Shown one piece after another: positions 33,629 through 48,381 of a DNA stretch of 64,000 bases. The stretch is taken from assembly GCA_016758965.1 (NCBI GenBank), contig JAEPRB010000046.1, positions 148,415 to 212,414 of the forward strand, written 5' to 3'. Positions within the stretch are counted from its first letter, which is position 1. Each line of letters begins with the position of its first letter. The notes below the pieces were generated by a model. That model worked only from the letters and a program-made list of their open reading frames with translations, did no database searches and was not told where the DNA came from. The translations under genes were made by a program, and so were the position numbers. The DNA comes from Circinella minor (lineage: Eukaryota > Mucoromycota > Mucoromycetes > Mucorales > Lichtheimiaceae).

Positions 33629-35545
33629 GTTTATTATTATTATTATTATTAATATTATTATTAGTTTTGTTTATTTAATATGTATTATAACAATGGTAAA
33701 TATTGTAATATTTTAGTAATGACAAGGTATAAATAATACAATTTTGATATACTATTACCCTATATGTATTGATTTATACAAAAATATATACAGTGAATGA
33801 TATATTTCCAAGATGTTATTATTTCCATAGAACTAATGTTGTATCATGATACTTTTTTTTTTTTACATAAACCATTGTTTAAACCTTGGATCTCTTATTA
33901 GACATATTATTGACGAAGTACGTATTTAATTTTTAGCCTTCAAATAAAACTATATAATGGTTGGAAAATACTTAAAAAATAAAATAGAGTTCGCTGCATA
34001 AATCATTCAAATGGATGTACTGTACGTATTATTTTTTTCAACGAGCACATGGTTGATTTTAATATAGATCCACGCAGGGTTTGGGCGGAATAACAGCACA
34101 AGAAGGCAATATACTAAAGCCCGTCGCTTTTGGCTGTTACGAAGAAATTTTATCATACGTACGTAAAAAAAAATACAGACCCCATAATCCTTAACTTTCC
34201 GCAATTGCTATTACTTAGTGAAAGGGCTCGCTACAAGTATCTGAAATAAATGAGTGACACATATATATATATATTAAGTAATCATTATAGTATCACGTAG
34301 TTCCCGTTATTATATGTTGTCATAATATTGTCCCTTCCATCATCATGGTAAAGTTTATTTATAAAACTGACCCTCATGAGCTCGAAGATCAAATCCGACT
34401 GTCAAGTAAAACTTTATTGAGAAACATTGAAGATATCAACATAAAAAATTTTTTGCTGTGAAATTGACACATATATGTACCGTTGATGCTGAATGATACC
34501 GATCCCTTTTTCTATATATAGTTGATGTTATGTATACCTCCAAATATAAAACTACTATATATTCACTATATTCTTATTCTTATTTTATTTTTGCTGACTC
34601 AAACAAAATTGTTGAAGGAAAATTTCTTGTATATTCATGTTTGTGCAACATGAACTAAGAAATTATGTTGTTTAATAGTATTATCATTGTTAGCTTCTTC
34701 AGTTAATCACCCAGATTTTCATTAAATAGTTATTACTAAGTAGAGAAATTATAATAGGCTTTGCTTAACTATATAGTAAGTTGATACAGAGCGAGAAAAA
34801 CAAAACAGATAAAGGAAATTACATGGGTGCGACAATATCCCATATCCTTGTCAAAATCGTTTGGCGCTCTTCCAAATAAGAGTGCATTTTGCATACACTT
34901 ATAAAACCAGAGTCTAACACTTAAAAGAGTAAAGTCGTTATTAACGCGTACAATCAGATAATGATATAGTAAATATTGCAGTCATAGTCATGTACTAGCC
35001 TGTAAATCTAATGGTACTATAATACAGAAAAAAAGTAAGTTTTTTGCGAATTTTGAAACATGGTTTATTTTCCAGGAACGGAAAATTGTTTATGCATGTT
35101 TTTTCTCTTTTCAAGAAGATAATAAGAGTAACTAACTATGAAGTCAGTTAGTGAATAATTTATGTACGTGAAATTCTCAAATAGTTGGCATTTATAGTTG
35201 ATCAAATGCCTTAAGAATGGAAACGCTGATTAATACCTCAACTTGATGCACTGTGACACCATCAATTTAAAAGAGATATCCTCTATGCACGAAGTTGTGA
35301 GTCAATTTTCTTTGGTTTTCATACTTTAAGCCACTTGATATTCCATATTTGGATAGAATTCGATCTCATTTCCATTTTTTTTTGTCAGCGTTCCCTGGTC
35401 TTTGCTTTACTTCTTGCTTGTCAACCTTTTGTAGCCCCTTTTTAATCCTCTTTTAGGCGCACACGAGGCAGAAAAGTTTCGCTTTTTCATTCTTATACAA
35501 GTGACGACATTTCTCTTCTCAGTCTATTATAATATAAATTTACAA
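33629..35545. other. Intergenic region upstream of ARG5,6
   Basis: About 1.9 kb without a supported exon. The left end has an (ATT)n run (33634-33664). Two perfect Gcn4-type heptamers are present: TGACTCA at 34595-34601 and TGAGTCA at 35298-35304. The T/C-rich stretch before 35546 is the likely 5' leader of ARG5,6. Confidence 0.55.
35298..35304 (+). promoter_or_regulatory. Gcn4/CpcA-type binding site upstream of ARG5,6
   Basis: TGAGTCA, a perfect match to the bZIP general amino-acid-control site TGA(C/G)TCA, lies 242 bp upstream of the ARG5,6 start. A second perfect copy (TGACTCA, 34595-34601) lies about 950 bp upstream. Arginine-biosynthesis genes are classic targets of this control in fungi. 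Confidence 0.55.
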
Positions 35546-38245
<2,700 letters not shown>

Positions 38246-38597
38246 ATTGAAATATTTTTATCCTTCACCTTTAAACACCCTATTTTCATATTCTTTCCAC
38301 ACACACACACACACACACACACTCGCACAAATCAAAATCTTAACAACTAGTACTACCCTCTACATCAAATTTAAATGCATTCCTTGTTCTGTATAGAAAA
38401 ATAAAAAGTTCATCATAATTAAAGTTTTCTTGTATTAGCAAGCTGCAGGTACAAAAGATGGTAATAAATTACATGTAAAATAAGTGGAAAAGAGAAAAGA
38501 ATGTACAAGAAGGAGGGTAAATGGTTATAGAAGGCACAAAAAAATGAAGAGGAGTTTACTATTATTACTATTACTACTACTGTTATTATTATTATTA
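38246..38597. other. Convergent spacer between ARG5,6 and the DTWD1-like gene
   Basis: 352 bp of 3' flank for both genes. It holds a (CA)n microsatellite of about ten repeats (38298-38322) and a (TTA/CTA)n tract (38558-38600) that continues into the last codons of the minus-strand gene. No exon is supported. Confidence 0.6.
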
Positions 38598-39721
38598 TTA
38601 TTTCTTTTCTTCGTCATTATCATTAGCATATTGTATATAATCCGATCGATGACGGTGAGTGAATTTTTTACCCTTCTTCTGATTTCGATAAACATCTTGT
38701 ATCATATTATAAAAGAATCGATAATAAAATAACAAATTATCATAACGTCCATCATAACATCCTTCTTTTGTTTCATAAGTTTCAGCAAATTCACGGTATA
38801 TATAATAAATCGCTTCAATGGTAGCGAGATGATTTTCACCCATTTGTTGATATCGCCAAAAATGAGTTTTACGAGGGGAAATGGTTACTTTTTGCATTCG
38901 TTGCAATAAGGGTGTTTCACGTACAATTTTGCCTGCTTGTTTCCATGTTCCATCAATGACAGTAATACGATCAAATGATTCACGGGGTATTTCATCAAGT
39001 CGTTTAGCATCATCTCCAGGGAATAATAAAAGAGAGCGTTCAGGTTGTTGAAATTCAGGAATTTCTTGCCAGGAATAAACTTTGACATCGTCGTTGGCAA
39101 TGACGGCTGAGTGAAGTGCGGTTGATTTACCGTCTAATTCTCGTTCATGTTTGATCCTACAAATATACATGACAGTAGTATTAATTATCAATACATTATA
39201 AGTAATTATATATAAGTGTCAGAGAGTACTGTAAAGGAGTGCTACATCATAATAACTAAAAGGAAAAAAGAAGGAAATTAACGCTTTTAAGCTTTATTTG
39301 GTGCTTACACATTTAGTGGTACAGGCAACTTTATGTAAGGAATCTCGGACCGATCCATACCTACAACAGAAAAACATCGGTAACAGAAGTATTTAACTGA
39401 TTTTTTACATTGTGCACAAGTTGTTCGTTGTTTCACTGTGTCAAGTACACTATCGTCGCTAATCTTCAAATCGTTAAAAGGAGAAGTTGGTTTAATTCGT
39501 TTGGTTTCATTTTCTCCTGCATGCTGTTCATTACTATTATTTTTTTCTCCTTCTGAAAACGATCGTTTAATAGATGGTGCTTCCATTTCTAAAGAAGAAA
39601 AATCCTTTGTTTCTGTTTCTGTTGTTGAAGCACTTTGTTCTATGTCGCTCATTTTATAGTATGGGGTTGCAATAAAGGGATAAAGAGGGACGGATTTAGC
39701 GTCGTCAGAAAAAGTTGTCAA
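38598..39721 (-). CDS. DTW-domain tRNA uridine aminocarboxypropyltransferase, DTWD1-like
   Basis: Two exons (39721-39309 and 39156-38598) give 323 residues from the first ATG. An ATG 23 codons later (39652, MSDIEQS) would give 300 and may be the true start. A zinc-ribbon-like CAQC...CYRC pair precedes PYIKLPVPL. The catalytic DTW motif is present as VIDGTW, with the preceding LLLFPGDDA loop and the SPRKTHFWRYQQ and HLATIEAIYYIY segments characteristic of DTWD1. The family transfers a 3-amino-3-carboxypropyl group from SAM to uridine in tRNA (acp3U20 for DTWD1). The N-terminal 100 residues are Ser/Glu-rich and poorly conserved. It is divergently arranged with the SDH anchor gene, sharing a promoter region of about 112 bp. 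Confidence 0.88.
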
Positions 39722-39833
39722 TGCAAAATTAATGGAGGCTTAGTTGAATGTCCTCTTGTTTAATTCCGGGAGCAACTACCGCTATATCAACAACGTACAC
39801 AATATACATATAACCTATAACCTATAACATATA

Positions 39834-40567
39834 ATGTCGCTACGATTACTATCACGTTCTGGACAACTTTATAGACCACGTACAGCATTCGCCATTCGAC
39901 CATGTAATTATCTTTAAATCTCTTGAGGATTTTTGATAGAATATAATACACACGTTACATTTATGAAATTAATTAAATTAAATTTGACACAAATTTAAAC
40001 TTTTAGTGGCTACTGCTAATAACAATAATTCCTCTTCAACATCTGCTAGCGCTGGCGCTGGTAAAGATGCAGCAGAAGCCATTTCCAACCCAATACTTGG
40101 CAAACCAGCAGAAGGTAAAACTATAAAAAATTTAGAGTACTACTTCACAACTAACTTGTTCTTTGATAATATTGGTAGTCGAACCAGTAAAGGAAACTGT
40201 TAAGTTGGAACAAGATACAAAAAAGAAGGAAAACGAACCAGAAATTGGATATGCACATGGTGCTTATCATTGGACTTTGGAACGATTTTCAGCTATCAGT
40301 TTGATTCCGTTATTGAGTACACAAGCTATTTATGGTGCACATCCTATTTGTGATGGTCTTCTTGGTGTCGTATTACCTTTCCATTTATATCTAGGATTTG
40401 AATCCTGTATTATAGATTATATCCCTAAACGTGAATATCCACGTTTACACCGTACTGCCAATTGGACATTACTTGGAACGACGGGTTTGGTTATGTGGAG
40501 TTGTTTTGAATTCAATACTAATGAAATTGGTTTGACAGAATTTATTCAGCGAACCTGGACAGCTTAA
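39834..40567 (+). CDS. SDH4: Succinate dehydrogenase membrane anchor subunit (CybS/SDHD type)
   Basis: Three exons (39834-39903, 40007-40114, 40179-40567) give 188 residues. The N-terminus is a basic mitochondrial presequence (MSLRLLSRSGQLYRPRTAFAIRP), followed by an Asn/Ser/Ala-rich linker. The mature part has three membrane helices and the CybS hallmarks: HWTLERFSAISLIPLL with the Ser and Arg of the quinone site, a His-containing second helix (VVLPFHLYLGFESCIIDYIP) whose His is the likely haem b ligand, and HRTANWTLLGTTGLVMW. It anchors complex II in the inner membrane and binds ubiquinone with the SDHC-type subunit. Confidence 0.93.
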
Positions 40568-41017
40568 AATGAATTTTTTGTACAGATTAGTTTAGTTAGT
40601 TTTTTTGTTTATTTCAAGCATTACAATTATTATTAAAATTATATATTATGATAGATAGCAGTATCTTTAAAGACCTGTTTTTTAATGGAGTATTAAAATA
40701 AATCAATGTTGGAGTCAAATTAAATGATATGGCAAATTTGTACAATTTGTTCAGAAATAGCATAATTCATTACCACGTAGTAGCACTCTAATTCAGGTTT
40801 TTTTATGGTTACATGTATTGTATAACACTATAAGTAGTATACATCTGCTTGGCTCAATACAGACACAAACTGATTATACAAAATACATTGTATGGGTATC
40901 TTTTTTAATACAAGTGCTATATGTATAACTACAGCTACTTTTCTTCTATTTCTCACTTCTTCATAGATCAAGCGTTATACACATCTCAATGATTCTTTTA
41001 TTTTGAAGATTGAAGTT
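40568..41017. other. Intergenic spacer
   Basis: 450 bp of AT-rich 3' flank of SDH4. ACTATAAGTAGTATA near 40828 could be a TATA-like element for the small gene candidate that follows. Nothing else is seen. Confidence 0.45.
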
Positions 41018-41349
41018 ATGCCTGATCATATCAATCCCAAGAATTCGATTTTTTCATATGTATTTCGCGGCTCTCGTTCACTGTACAGTAAAAGTAAGGG
41101 TCTATGAAACTTTAAATTATCTTCAACTGTCTATTTTATTATGTGAAAGTCTTATCAACAGGAAAAAAATTATCAATAAAAGATAGTCGCGATCATCAGC
41201 ATGGAAACAGCGATGACCGCAGCAGTGACAGTTGTAACGCTGGTCTTACAGCTACAAATCACAACCATGGCAGTAAAAGTAACTATATGGCTGAACAAAA
41301 CTTTCCATCAAACCAAGTGTTATTAGAAGAAAGCATCGAAGACAAATAA
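41018..41349 (+). CDS. Candidate small hydrophilic protein, 91 residues, unknown
   Basis: Two exons (41018-41093 and 41150-41349) join in frame with donor AAAA/GTAAGG and acceptor GAAAG. The product starts MPDHINPKNS, then is rich in Ser, Asp, Asn and His (HQHGNSDDRSSDSCNAG) and ends EESIEDK. A polar low-complexity composition and lack of homology leave this uncertain, but the second frame has more balanced codons than its surroundings. It could be an orphan protein or an old relic. Confidence 0.35.
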
Positions 41350-42082
41350 AATCTAATTAGCGTCTAAACTTACTCTATAAAAAGTTAAAACATCGCAGAG
41401 TGATCCATATATAGTGACTTGTTTATATTTGCAACATAATCTGCTGCTATGGGATCAAAACTTCGATAGATTTTACATGAAAATGCACTTTATTTAAAAA
41501 TAGTACGTAATAATAATAGCTGAAGCGCACTGAAAAAAATTATATATAATAGCGATGCGTGAAAATTGCAAGCGCAATATAATTGTCAAGAGTTCCATAT
41601 ATATAAGAGTTAGTATAATATGCATGATGTAGTAAGTGGATACGTAATGTTGACCGAAAGTCAAAATATGATTTATTCTGTGGTGATTTGAGTAATATTA
41701 TATTCCTTTCTATATAAGAATCAAGAGAAATGGAGAAAGGATTGGGAAAGAAACTACTTCATAGCTATGATTTTGTGGTTCGTTTTTTATGTGTATCATG
41801 CTTATGAGAAGATACTATGATGAGAATAGCGACCAAGTGTGACTTTCTTGTATAACTAAAATGGCAGTGTATATAAAAAGAGTTTTAGTTTGATTGCTTT
41901 TCTATAATGAAACTTAAGAAACGTTAGAGTAAAAAATAGCTTGTTATTTTTCAAAGGAAAATTATTTTTTCTTAACTACGTATAAAGTCATACGTGATAA
42001 TTACTTTTGATAATAAATTGGTGTTGCTTGCACTGTTGTTGTACGTATAATTATAACGAAAGTAAAATATTAATGATGGAAC
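41350..42082. other. AT-rich spacer
   Basis: No exon, RNA or repeat can be supported in these 730 bp, only short A/T tracts. Confidence 0.5.
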
Positions 42083-42298
42083 CTAAGCACCTGTATTAGT
42101 TGGATCAATGCCTTGAGTATAGGTTAATTGGGCGCCCATAGGATCAACAAAGCGTCCCAGAATATCAGGAACATTGCTATTTCTCACAGGATCCTTGAGG
42201 AATGTGTGGGATGCATTAGGCTTCTCTTCTTGTTCTTGTTTATTTTTTTGTAAGCTAGCTTCACTGTTAACTTTCTTGGTTTGTGTGAACAAAGGCAT
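42083..42298 (-). CDS. Candidate small protein, 71 residues, unknown
   Basis: An uninterrupted frame from ATG to stop. The composition is that of a normal soluble protein: a Lys/Glu/Gln-rich first half (NSEASLQKNKQEQEEKP) and a second half SHTFLKDPVRNSNVPDILGRFVDPMGAQLTYTQG with a plausible turn-rich fold. No signal peptide or membrane segment is present. The codon pattern differs clearly from the surrounding AT-rich DNA, the main reason for reporting it. No family is recognised, and it may have a 5' exon upstream. Confidence 0.4.
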   Translation of the reverse strand: MPLFTQTKKVNSEASLQKNKQEQEEKPNASHTFLKDPVRNSNVPDILGRFVDPMGAQLTYTQGIDPTNTGA

Positions 42299-44030
42299 AG
42301 TATTATGTGTAACCGAAGATAAAGGTTTACAGAAAAGGTGTCAAGTAGTATTAAGTGTGAAAAAATAAAAAGAAAAAGTAAGAAAAGATCTTTTTTGCTT
42401 TTATGTATTTTTTCTATATTCTTTGAAGCTGCGAGAACAAACCCAATACGTATATGGATTCTCTGAGGCAGGAGGATAATTATGAATGAAGAAACATGTT
42501 TGTGTATGCAAAGTCCCCCGATGATTATTACCATGTATTTTCTTTTGATCAGTTGTACGATGAAACTGTATCGTGACTGAATTCTTTTTTAACCTTAGCC
42601 AATTTCTCTCAGCAACCATTAGGTTTTGTTGCACTATAAGTTATTTTATTTCTTCATTTTCTATGCTATATTGACGGGTAAAGAAATATATGGCAAAATA
42701 ATTAATAAATAGAAATCGTTGGCCTACTAATATAGTTTGTACAAGAGAAAATATAATATTAAACGGCCAATAAGTTTGCTTCTATAGGAATCTTCTTCTA
42801 TATCTCTATAATACAAGACTTTATTTTATTTTTGGCGAAGGACAAAATATCAATTTGCTTTATCAAAAACCAATTTCCTTTTAGTCATGAACGGAAGCAA
42901 ATATTTTTTAGAAAACTTTCAAATTTTTATTAGTAATTGAATTTCTTTTTTAAAAGTACATTTTTTTCTTTTCAAAGAAGTGTACAACATATACCCCAGT
43001 GATCAAGCTATGTATTACCCGAATTGTAGGTACAACAATAAAGTTAATCATTACTGGACGGGACTACAGATGAATTTTGAGCTTAATTTAACCCAACCAG
43101 TAACCAAAATTTATTAAACTACAAAATCAACTTGGCTTCGATTGAATCAATTGTTATTATACTTTTTTGGGACTTTGAATGATTTATTTCTTCCTTGACC
43201 TTCCTTCTATTGTGAAAACGAGAAAAAAAATGTGACGGCCACTTATTATTACTGGATCTGTCTACCTTTCTCCTTTTTTCTTTTTTGTCTAATACATAAT
43301 CCTTCTGTTACTCCAAACCCTATTCATTATTTTACAAAAATTTGGGGAACCTCTTTCGTCATGTAAAACTTTTTCTCGTCACCAATTTTTTTTATCTATA
43401 AATGGCTAAACTTTTCTGAAGCATAGTTGCGTTATAGTACTTGACTTATTTCGGAATGGAACCATATTTTTGGATATATCAAAGTACAATTGGAGTGTTT
43501 ATTAAGATAATTTAACAATAGTTATACTTTTCTTAAAGATATTCTATATTATGAGCAAATTAAGAGAGAAAAATTAATATCAAATACGCACTTTAATTAT
43601 TATATACTGCTAAATGACATGACTGGCTTTTTCGCGCGAGTCCATTTTTTCTGTTTACATATTACTTATTACTAATACCGCTTCTCCATATATATACATC
43701 ATGTCATAATGATACGCTCTCTGTCGTATCGTGTTAGAAAAATGAATAAAAGTAATATAATTCCGAGTATATGACTCAAGGAAAAAGGATAAGTTATAAT
43801 AATTAACTTATAAAAATTTAAGAATAAAAGAATTTGATTAAGTTAATAACCAACAAAGTAAATCAATCCCGATTGTAGGGTGAAAATAGAAAATAAGAGT
43901 GAGTGAACTAAGTATTTTATTAGAGCTTAGTAGAACTAAAGATTTAATTGAGGAAGAAAGATGTCTTATTTATACTAATTTCTATCTATCTATCCTAAGT
44001 TGATAATTGGCTGAATCTTGAGTATTAGTA

Positions 44031-44106
44031 ACTTGTACTTGTAACAGTTACTTGCAAGTGTTGCAAATACTTGTAAATGTTGCAATTACTTGTACGTGTG
44101 CCCCTT
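44031..44106. repeat. 19-bp minisatellite, about four degenerate copies
   Basis: Copies start at 44031, 44050, 44069 and 44088, each opening with ACTTG(T/C)A. The best-conserved unit is ACTTGTAAATGTTGCAATT. The related ACTGGTTTAGGTAAC at 44107 may be a fifth, more eroded copy. Spacing is exactly 19 bp between the four copies. Confidence 0.7.
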
Positions 44107-45391
44107 ACTGGTTTAGGTAACATTCACGAGTACGTGTAGCAATTATCCTGGTTATCTTTAACAGTTGGTACGGTCTGAATGGAACACAATATTCATGATG
44201 CGTAAATACTTCTTTATTTGTTGAATAATTATAATAATGGGATATTACTGATGTTGATAATTTATAAGGTGATAATATATATAATAGTAAAATTAATAAA
44301 AAAAAGGGGACGGGGAAAAGAGGTAACAATAACAAAGCAATTAGGGCTGATGCTCCCTTGATATGATATTTCCATTTCTTCGATCCAAATCACTGTTGCT
44401 GGTGCTATACTAAAAAATAAATAGCTATGTTGGACTTTACACCTTTTTTGTAATGCTGACTTTTCTATAGTTGTGGAACTTACCATATATCGAGTATTAT
44501 TATTTTGTACGTCTTTTCGATCCTTTTTTTATAATAACATTCTCATAAGCATTCCATTGTTTTTTCTTAATATTACACATAAATATAATTGTAGTTTCGC
44601 TATGTCCTGAAGACTTATGCCATGTTTTCTAATTTTAGATAAATATACATCAAGCTAGGTTCCAAAGCACGTACACCGAACGAAATTAATTATAGCTTGA
44701 GACAATAATGATTGGGGTCATTATCTAATATTTAACATGCTGTACTTTTCTAATATGCACGCTATATTTTTTTTCGTAATTTTTTGTTCCTATCTGAAGA
44801 ATTCATTATCAGTCAGGAGAAAGAGACGTTTCCGTTGTTGCATTTAAGCAAATGCACAGAATTTATCAGAATGCCCGCTACTTAATAGCTTTGATACCTG
44901 AATCCTGTGCTAAGTTTCCTGAAAACTTTAATTCCAAAATGTTTCAATATGTAAGCAGGCATGGAACATTGTTATGGACGATGTTTTCGAAAGGTCATCT
45001 TGAATGAAGCACAGTTGACTGAAAGCTCGAAGAAGTTATAATGGCCAGATTTATTTTGGTGATGGAACGGACACAAACGTTTTTCAGCATAGTCTTTATA
45101 CAACGAAATAACCAGGTGTGGTAGTTGGTCTATTTTCTAGTGCATTACTTGATTTAGGTAATCACGAAAATGGTGGTAGGCCTAGAGTCAATTAAGCACT
45201 TAGAAAAGTACATTTTCGAACAAGCACCAATGATATTTGCCCATATGTTTGACAATATTGAAACCAGTTATAAAACCGATGTACAGACAACGTTTAACAA
45301 TATCCATTGACACGTTGCAACAAAAGAGCTTTCTATTTTGTCTTTTAGATCCAATTTGTAACCTGATGAAGATATATTATTACAACATACC

Positions 45392-46000
45392 ATGAACAAC
45401 TATGATTTACCTTTGTGGACCGGTGTTGCTAGGTTCCATGCAGGGTACCGTATTGATACCACAATTCACCAACAATCGATATGTTATATCGACGACAAAA
45501 TTATAAGCATGTACATAACAATCAAACATTGCTGGAAGATTTCAATCACACCATGTAATGATGGTTGTTTTTCACCTGCAATAAAAAAAACAATAGCGAA
45601 CGAGATGCCAGACAAATCGCTTCCGGTCATTTTATTCGAATTAATACTGCCAGACATAATGGTCAATGGACGGCTATAAGTGTGGGAGACAAGAATATAC
45701 CGTTTTAATAGAATGGCTTGTGAACAAGAATGTTTCTACAGAGTGCTATATGACTCACTATCATCGGCGACAAGAATCACTTACACAACTCAGATCACAT
45801 ATACCAGATCATAAGCAAGTTGATAAAGATGGGGTTAATTTTGTTATTGGAAGTTACACACACGCATATTTCTCTTCCTGTATTTCTTGGATACTCCAAC
45901 AAAAATACGAGTAGAGAGTTATAATACAAAGCAATTGGCATTTATCTTCTTGGAGAAGGTGAAAGAACCAAAAAAAAAACATACGACACATATTCTTTTG
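45392..46000 (+). pseudogene. Decayed coding relic of unknown family
   Basis: Protein-like sequence continues across several frames broken by stops and shifts. Frame segments include LPLWTGVARFHAGYRIDTTIH (from 45407), ARQIASGHFIRINTARHNGQ then AISVGDKNIPF (about 45610-45706), and RMACEQECFYRVLYDSLSS (from about 45710). Read in order these look like one former polypeptide, perhaps 150 or more residues, now disabled. The CEQECFYRVLYDSL stretch faintly recalls the nucleophile helix of cysteine peptidases of OTU type, but this is a guess. Such fragments are commonly old transposon-encoded genes. I do not reconstruct it. Confidence 0.4.
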
Positions 46001-46771
46001 AAAGAAATGATATCCAACCTGATAGAAATCTGGAAGAAATATTAAATATTTTATTTGAAAATGATTGTCATAATGATGTTCCAAAAAAAATTGTTGTTGA
46101 ATAAAATTACTTACAATATTATACTATTTGTTATCGTCTATCATCCTTTTACTTGATCGATATTGTTACAGTATGTACTATCGAAGTAAAAATAAAAATA
46201 AAAATAAAAACCCAAGAGGTCAACTTAAAATTCAAATGGATTAACCTCATTTTAATTGCTTTTAATGATACAAGACAATGATCTCATTATTGATACTATA
46301 ATGCTGACCTTGAGGAAATAGATTATATGCATTATATATATATCTTAAAAGCGTTACACAACGACAGTTGGCACTGAGCAACTATAAATATCGTCCTCAC
46401 AAACACCAAAGTTTAATTCTATCCCGATCAATTCGTACCCTAACTCTGTTTTATCACCAACACCTCTCTTGCTGTACCAGTTGTAATATTTTCTTTATAT
46501 AAATAATGAAATTTAAGGAGGTTAAGAAAGGGGTTTATGTGATTTGAATATTGATTATTCGATCTGCGGCTGACAAGGCTCAGAAACTACTTCACACGTG
46601 GACCAATCACACAACGCTGCTGTCGGTATACCAATGCATTAAACGTCGTAATTTAGCACTTCCTTTATTTTATTTGTCGCTAGCAAAAAAACATATAAAA
46701 TACAATATCAGCCCTCGCTTCCCCCCTTTTTTTATATCTTTTGTACTCTTCCAACTGCAAAAATAGCCTAA

Positions 46772-48381
46772 ATGAGCAGTAGCGAACAACAACAAGAAAT
46801 TGGGCTTTATTGCGCCTATGGTGCACTTATGACCATGGCATTTGTACCAATCTACACTGGATCGATTGCATCGTTAGGTGGTATGAAGCGACCTGAGAAT
46901 GCTGCCAAACGTAAAAAAACAGATTCACCACTTGAAGATTCTGAAGATGAAGATGAAGGAATTACTGAAAGTTTATCCTCTAGTGACGCGTGGATGTTTC
47001 CTGTAATGGGTTCAATTGTCTTATTTTCCTTATACATGTTATTTCGGTACCTTGATACTGAGATCTTAAACTACTTGATCACTGGTTACTTTTCACTTAT
47101 GGGTTGCGCTGCTGTTGCAAAGACAGGGTTTATGGTTACCAAGAAGGTCGTCCCAGTCAATTTACTCAAGTCATATGTTAGCAAATATCGATTAACTTTG
47201 AGTCGACAAGGAAAACGTAAGAAAATTAAAGCAGTAAAGAGTGAAAGGGGATGGCATATATATGTAAATGTATATGCAGACGTGTATGGATGAATCAAAC
47301 TGGAGAGTTTAACGGAATAAAAGCATGTTTTTATATGTACTTTGTTGATTATTAAAGTCATTAATCTTGCGCTTTTTTTTTCTTTTAAATAGGGTTATCA
47401 CATGTTAGCTTCACTGTTGTACATTTCATGTTACTGGGAGCATCTGTCTTGTTGACTGCATATTACAGTATGACTAAAAATTGGATCGCTTCTAACATTT
47501 TTGGCTTGTCATTTTCTATTAATGCTATTCAATTACTGTCTCTCGACTCATTTAAGACTGGTATGATTCTTTTGAGCGGCTTGTTCTTTTATGACATCTT
47601 TTGGGTTTTTGGTACTGAAGTCATGGTGAGTGTCGCAAAGAACTTTGATGCTCCTATTAAGGTGATCTGGCCACGTGATATAATTGGCTATCTTTTGGAT
47701 ACTGGCAAATCTGAATATGGATTTACAATGCTTGGATTGGGTGATATTGTTATTCCTGGTAAGTTTGAAAGGGAGGAAAAGAGAATGTATATTTATGTGT
47801 GTGTTGTATATAAGAATATTGTCAATCTTATACTGTTTTTTTTTTCTCTGAAAGGTATTTTTGTTGCTTTATGTTTACGATTTGATCGTCACATGTCCTG
47901 GGAACGTGAACCCAAGGGTGAATTCCGTTCCACTAAATTCACCAAGCCATACTTCACCGCCTGCGCTTTTGCTTATATTCTTGGATTGGCCACTACCATG
48001 TTTGTCATGCATGTTTTCCATGCAGCCCAACCAGCACTTTTGTATCTTTCACCTGCTTGTATTATTTCAGTATTAATCACTGCTGCTGTACGTGGTGAAC
48101 TAAAGGATTTGTTTGCATATACCACTGAAGAAGAAAAAGAAGAAGAAAAGGATGAAAAGGATGAAAAGGATGCTAACAAGAAGAGCAAGAAGAAAGAAAC
48201 CACTGAAGAAATTGAGACCAAAGAACATGAGCAAGTTGTGGAAGAAACATCTGAGACACAAGCAACAGAAGACGGTGATGATGAAGATGAAGAGGAAGAT
48301 TATGTTGCCGTCGATAAAACAGAATCACCCAAAGGTGGTAAAAAGAAGAAAGGAGGCAAAGGTGGTCGTAAGAAAAAGTAA
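46772..48381 (+). CDS. Signal peptide peptidase (presenilin-type aspartyl protease)
   Basis: Three exons (46772-47216, 47393-47758, 47855-48381) give 445 residues. All catalytic signatures are present: YD in FFYDIFWVFG (Asp216), GxGD in LGLGDIVIPG (Asp266, next to the second splice site) and the PAL motif in AAQPALLYL. About eight to nine membrane helices are visible. A long acidic loop (EDSEDEDEG, near residue 58) interrupts the N-terminal part. The C-tail is an unusually long stretch of alternating Glu and Lys ending GGRKKK, whose Lys at -3 may act as an ER-retrieval signal. The enzyme cuts signal-peptide remnants and type II membrane segments inside the ER membrane. Intron 2 is 96 nt long and free of stops in frame. 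Confidence 0.94.

Larger units (their letters stand above)
42299..46771. other. Gene-poor region with minisatellite and coding relic
   Basis: About 4.5 kb without an intact gene. It holds a 19-bp tandem repeat (44031-44106) and a decayed coding stretch (about 45392-46000), both annotated separately, plus an (AAAT)n-like run near 46188. Minus-strand frames 42184-42634 and 44105-44486 are Ile/Leu/Phe-rich and unconvincing. The last 200 bp form the signal peptide peptidase promoter. Confidence 0.5.

Noticed and set aside
43860..44150. Possible solo LTR (TGTAGGGTG... to the minisatellite)
   Set aside because: No matching second copy, no TG...CA borders with target duplication and no tRNA primer site could be seen.
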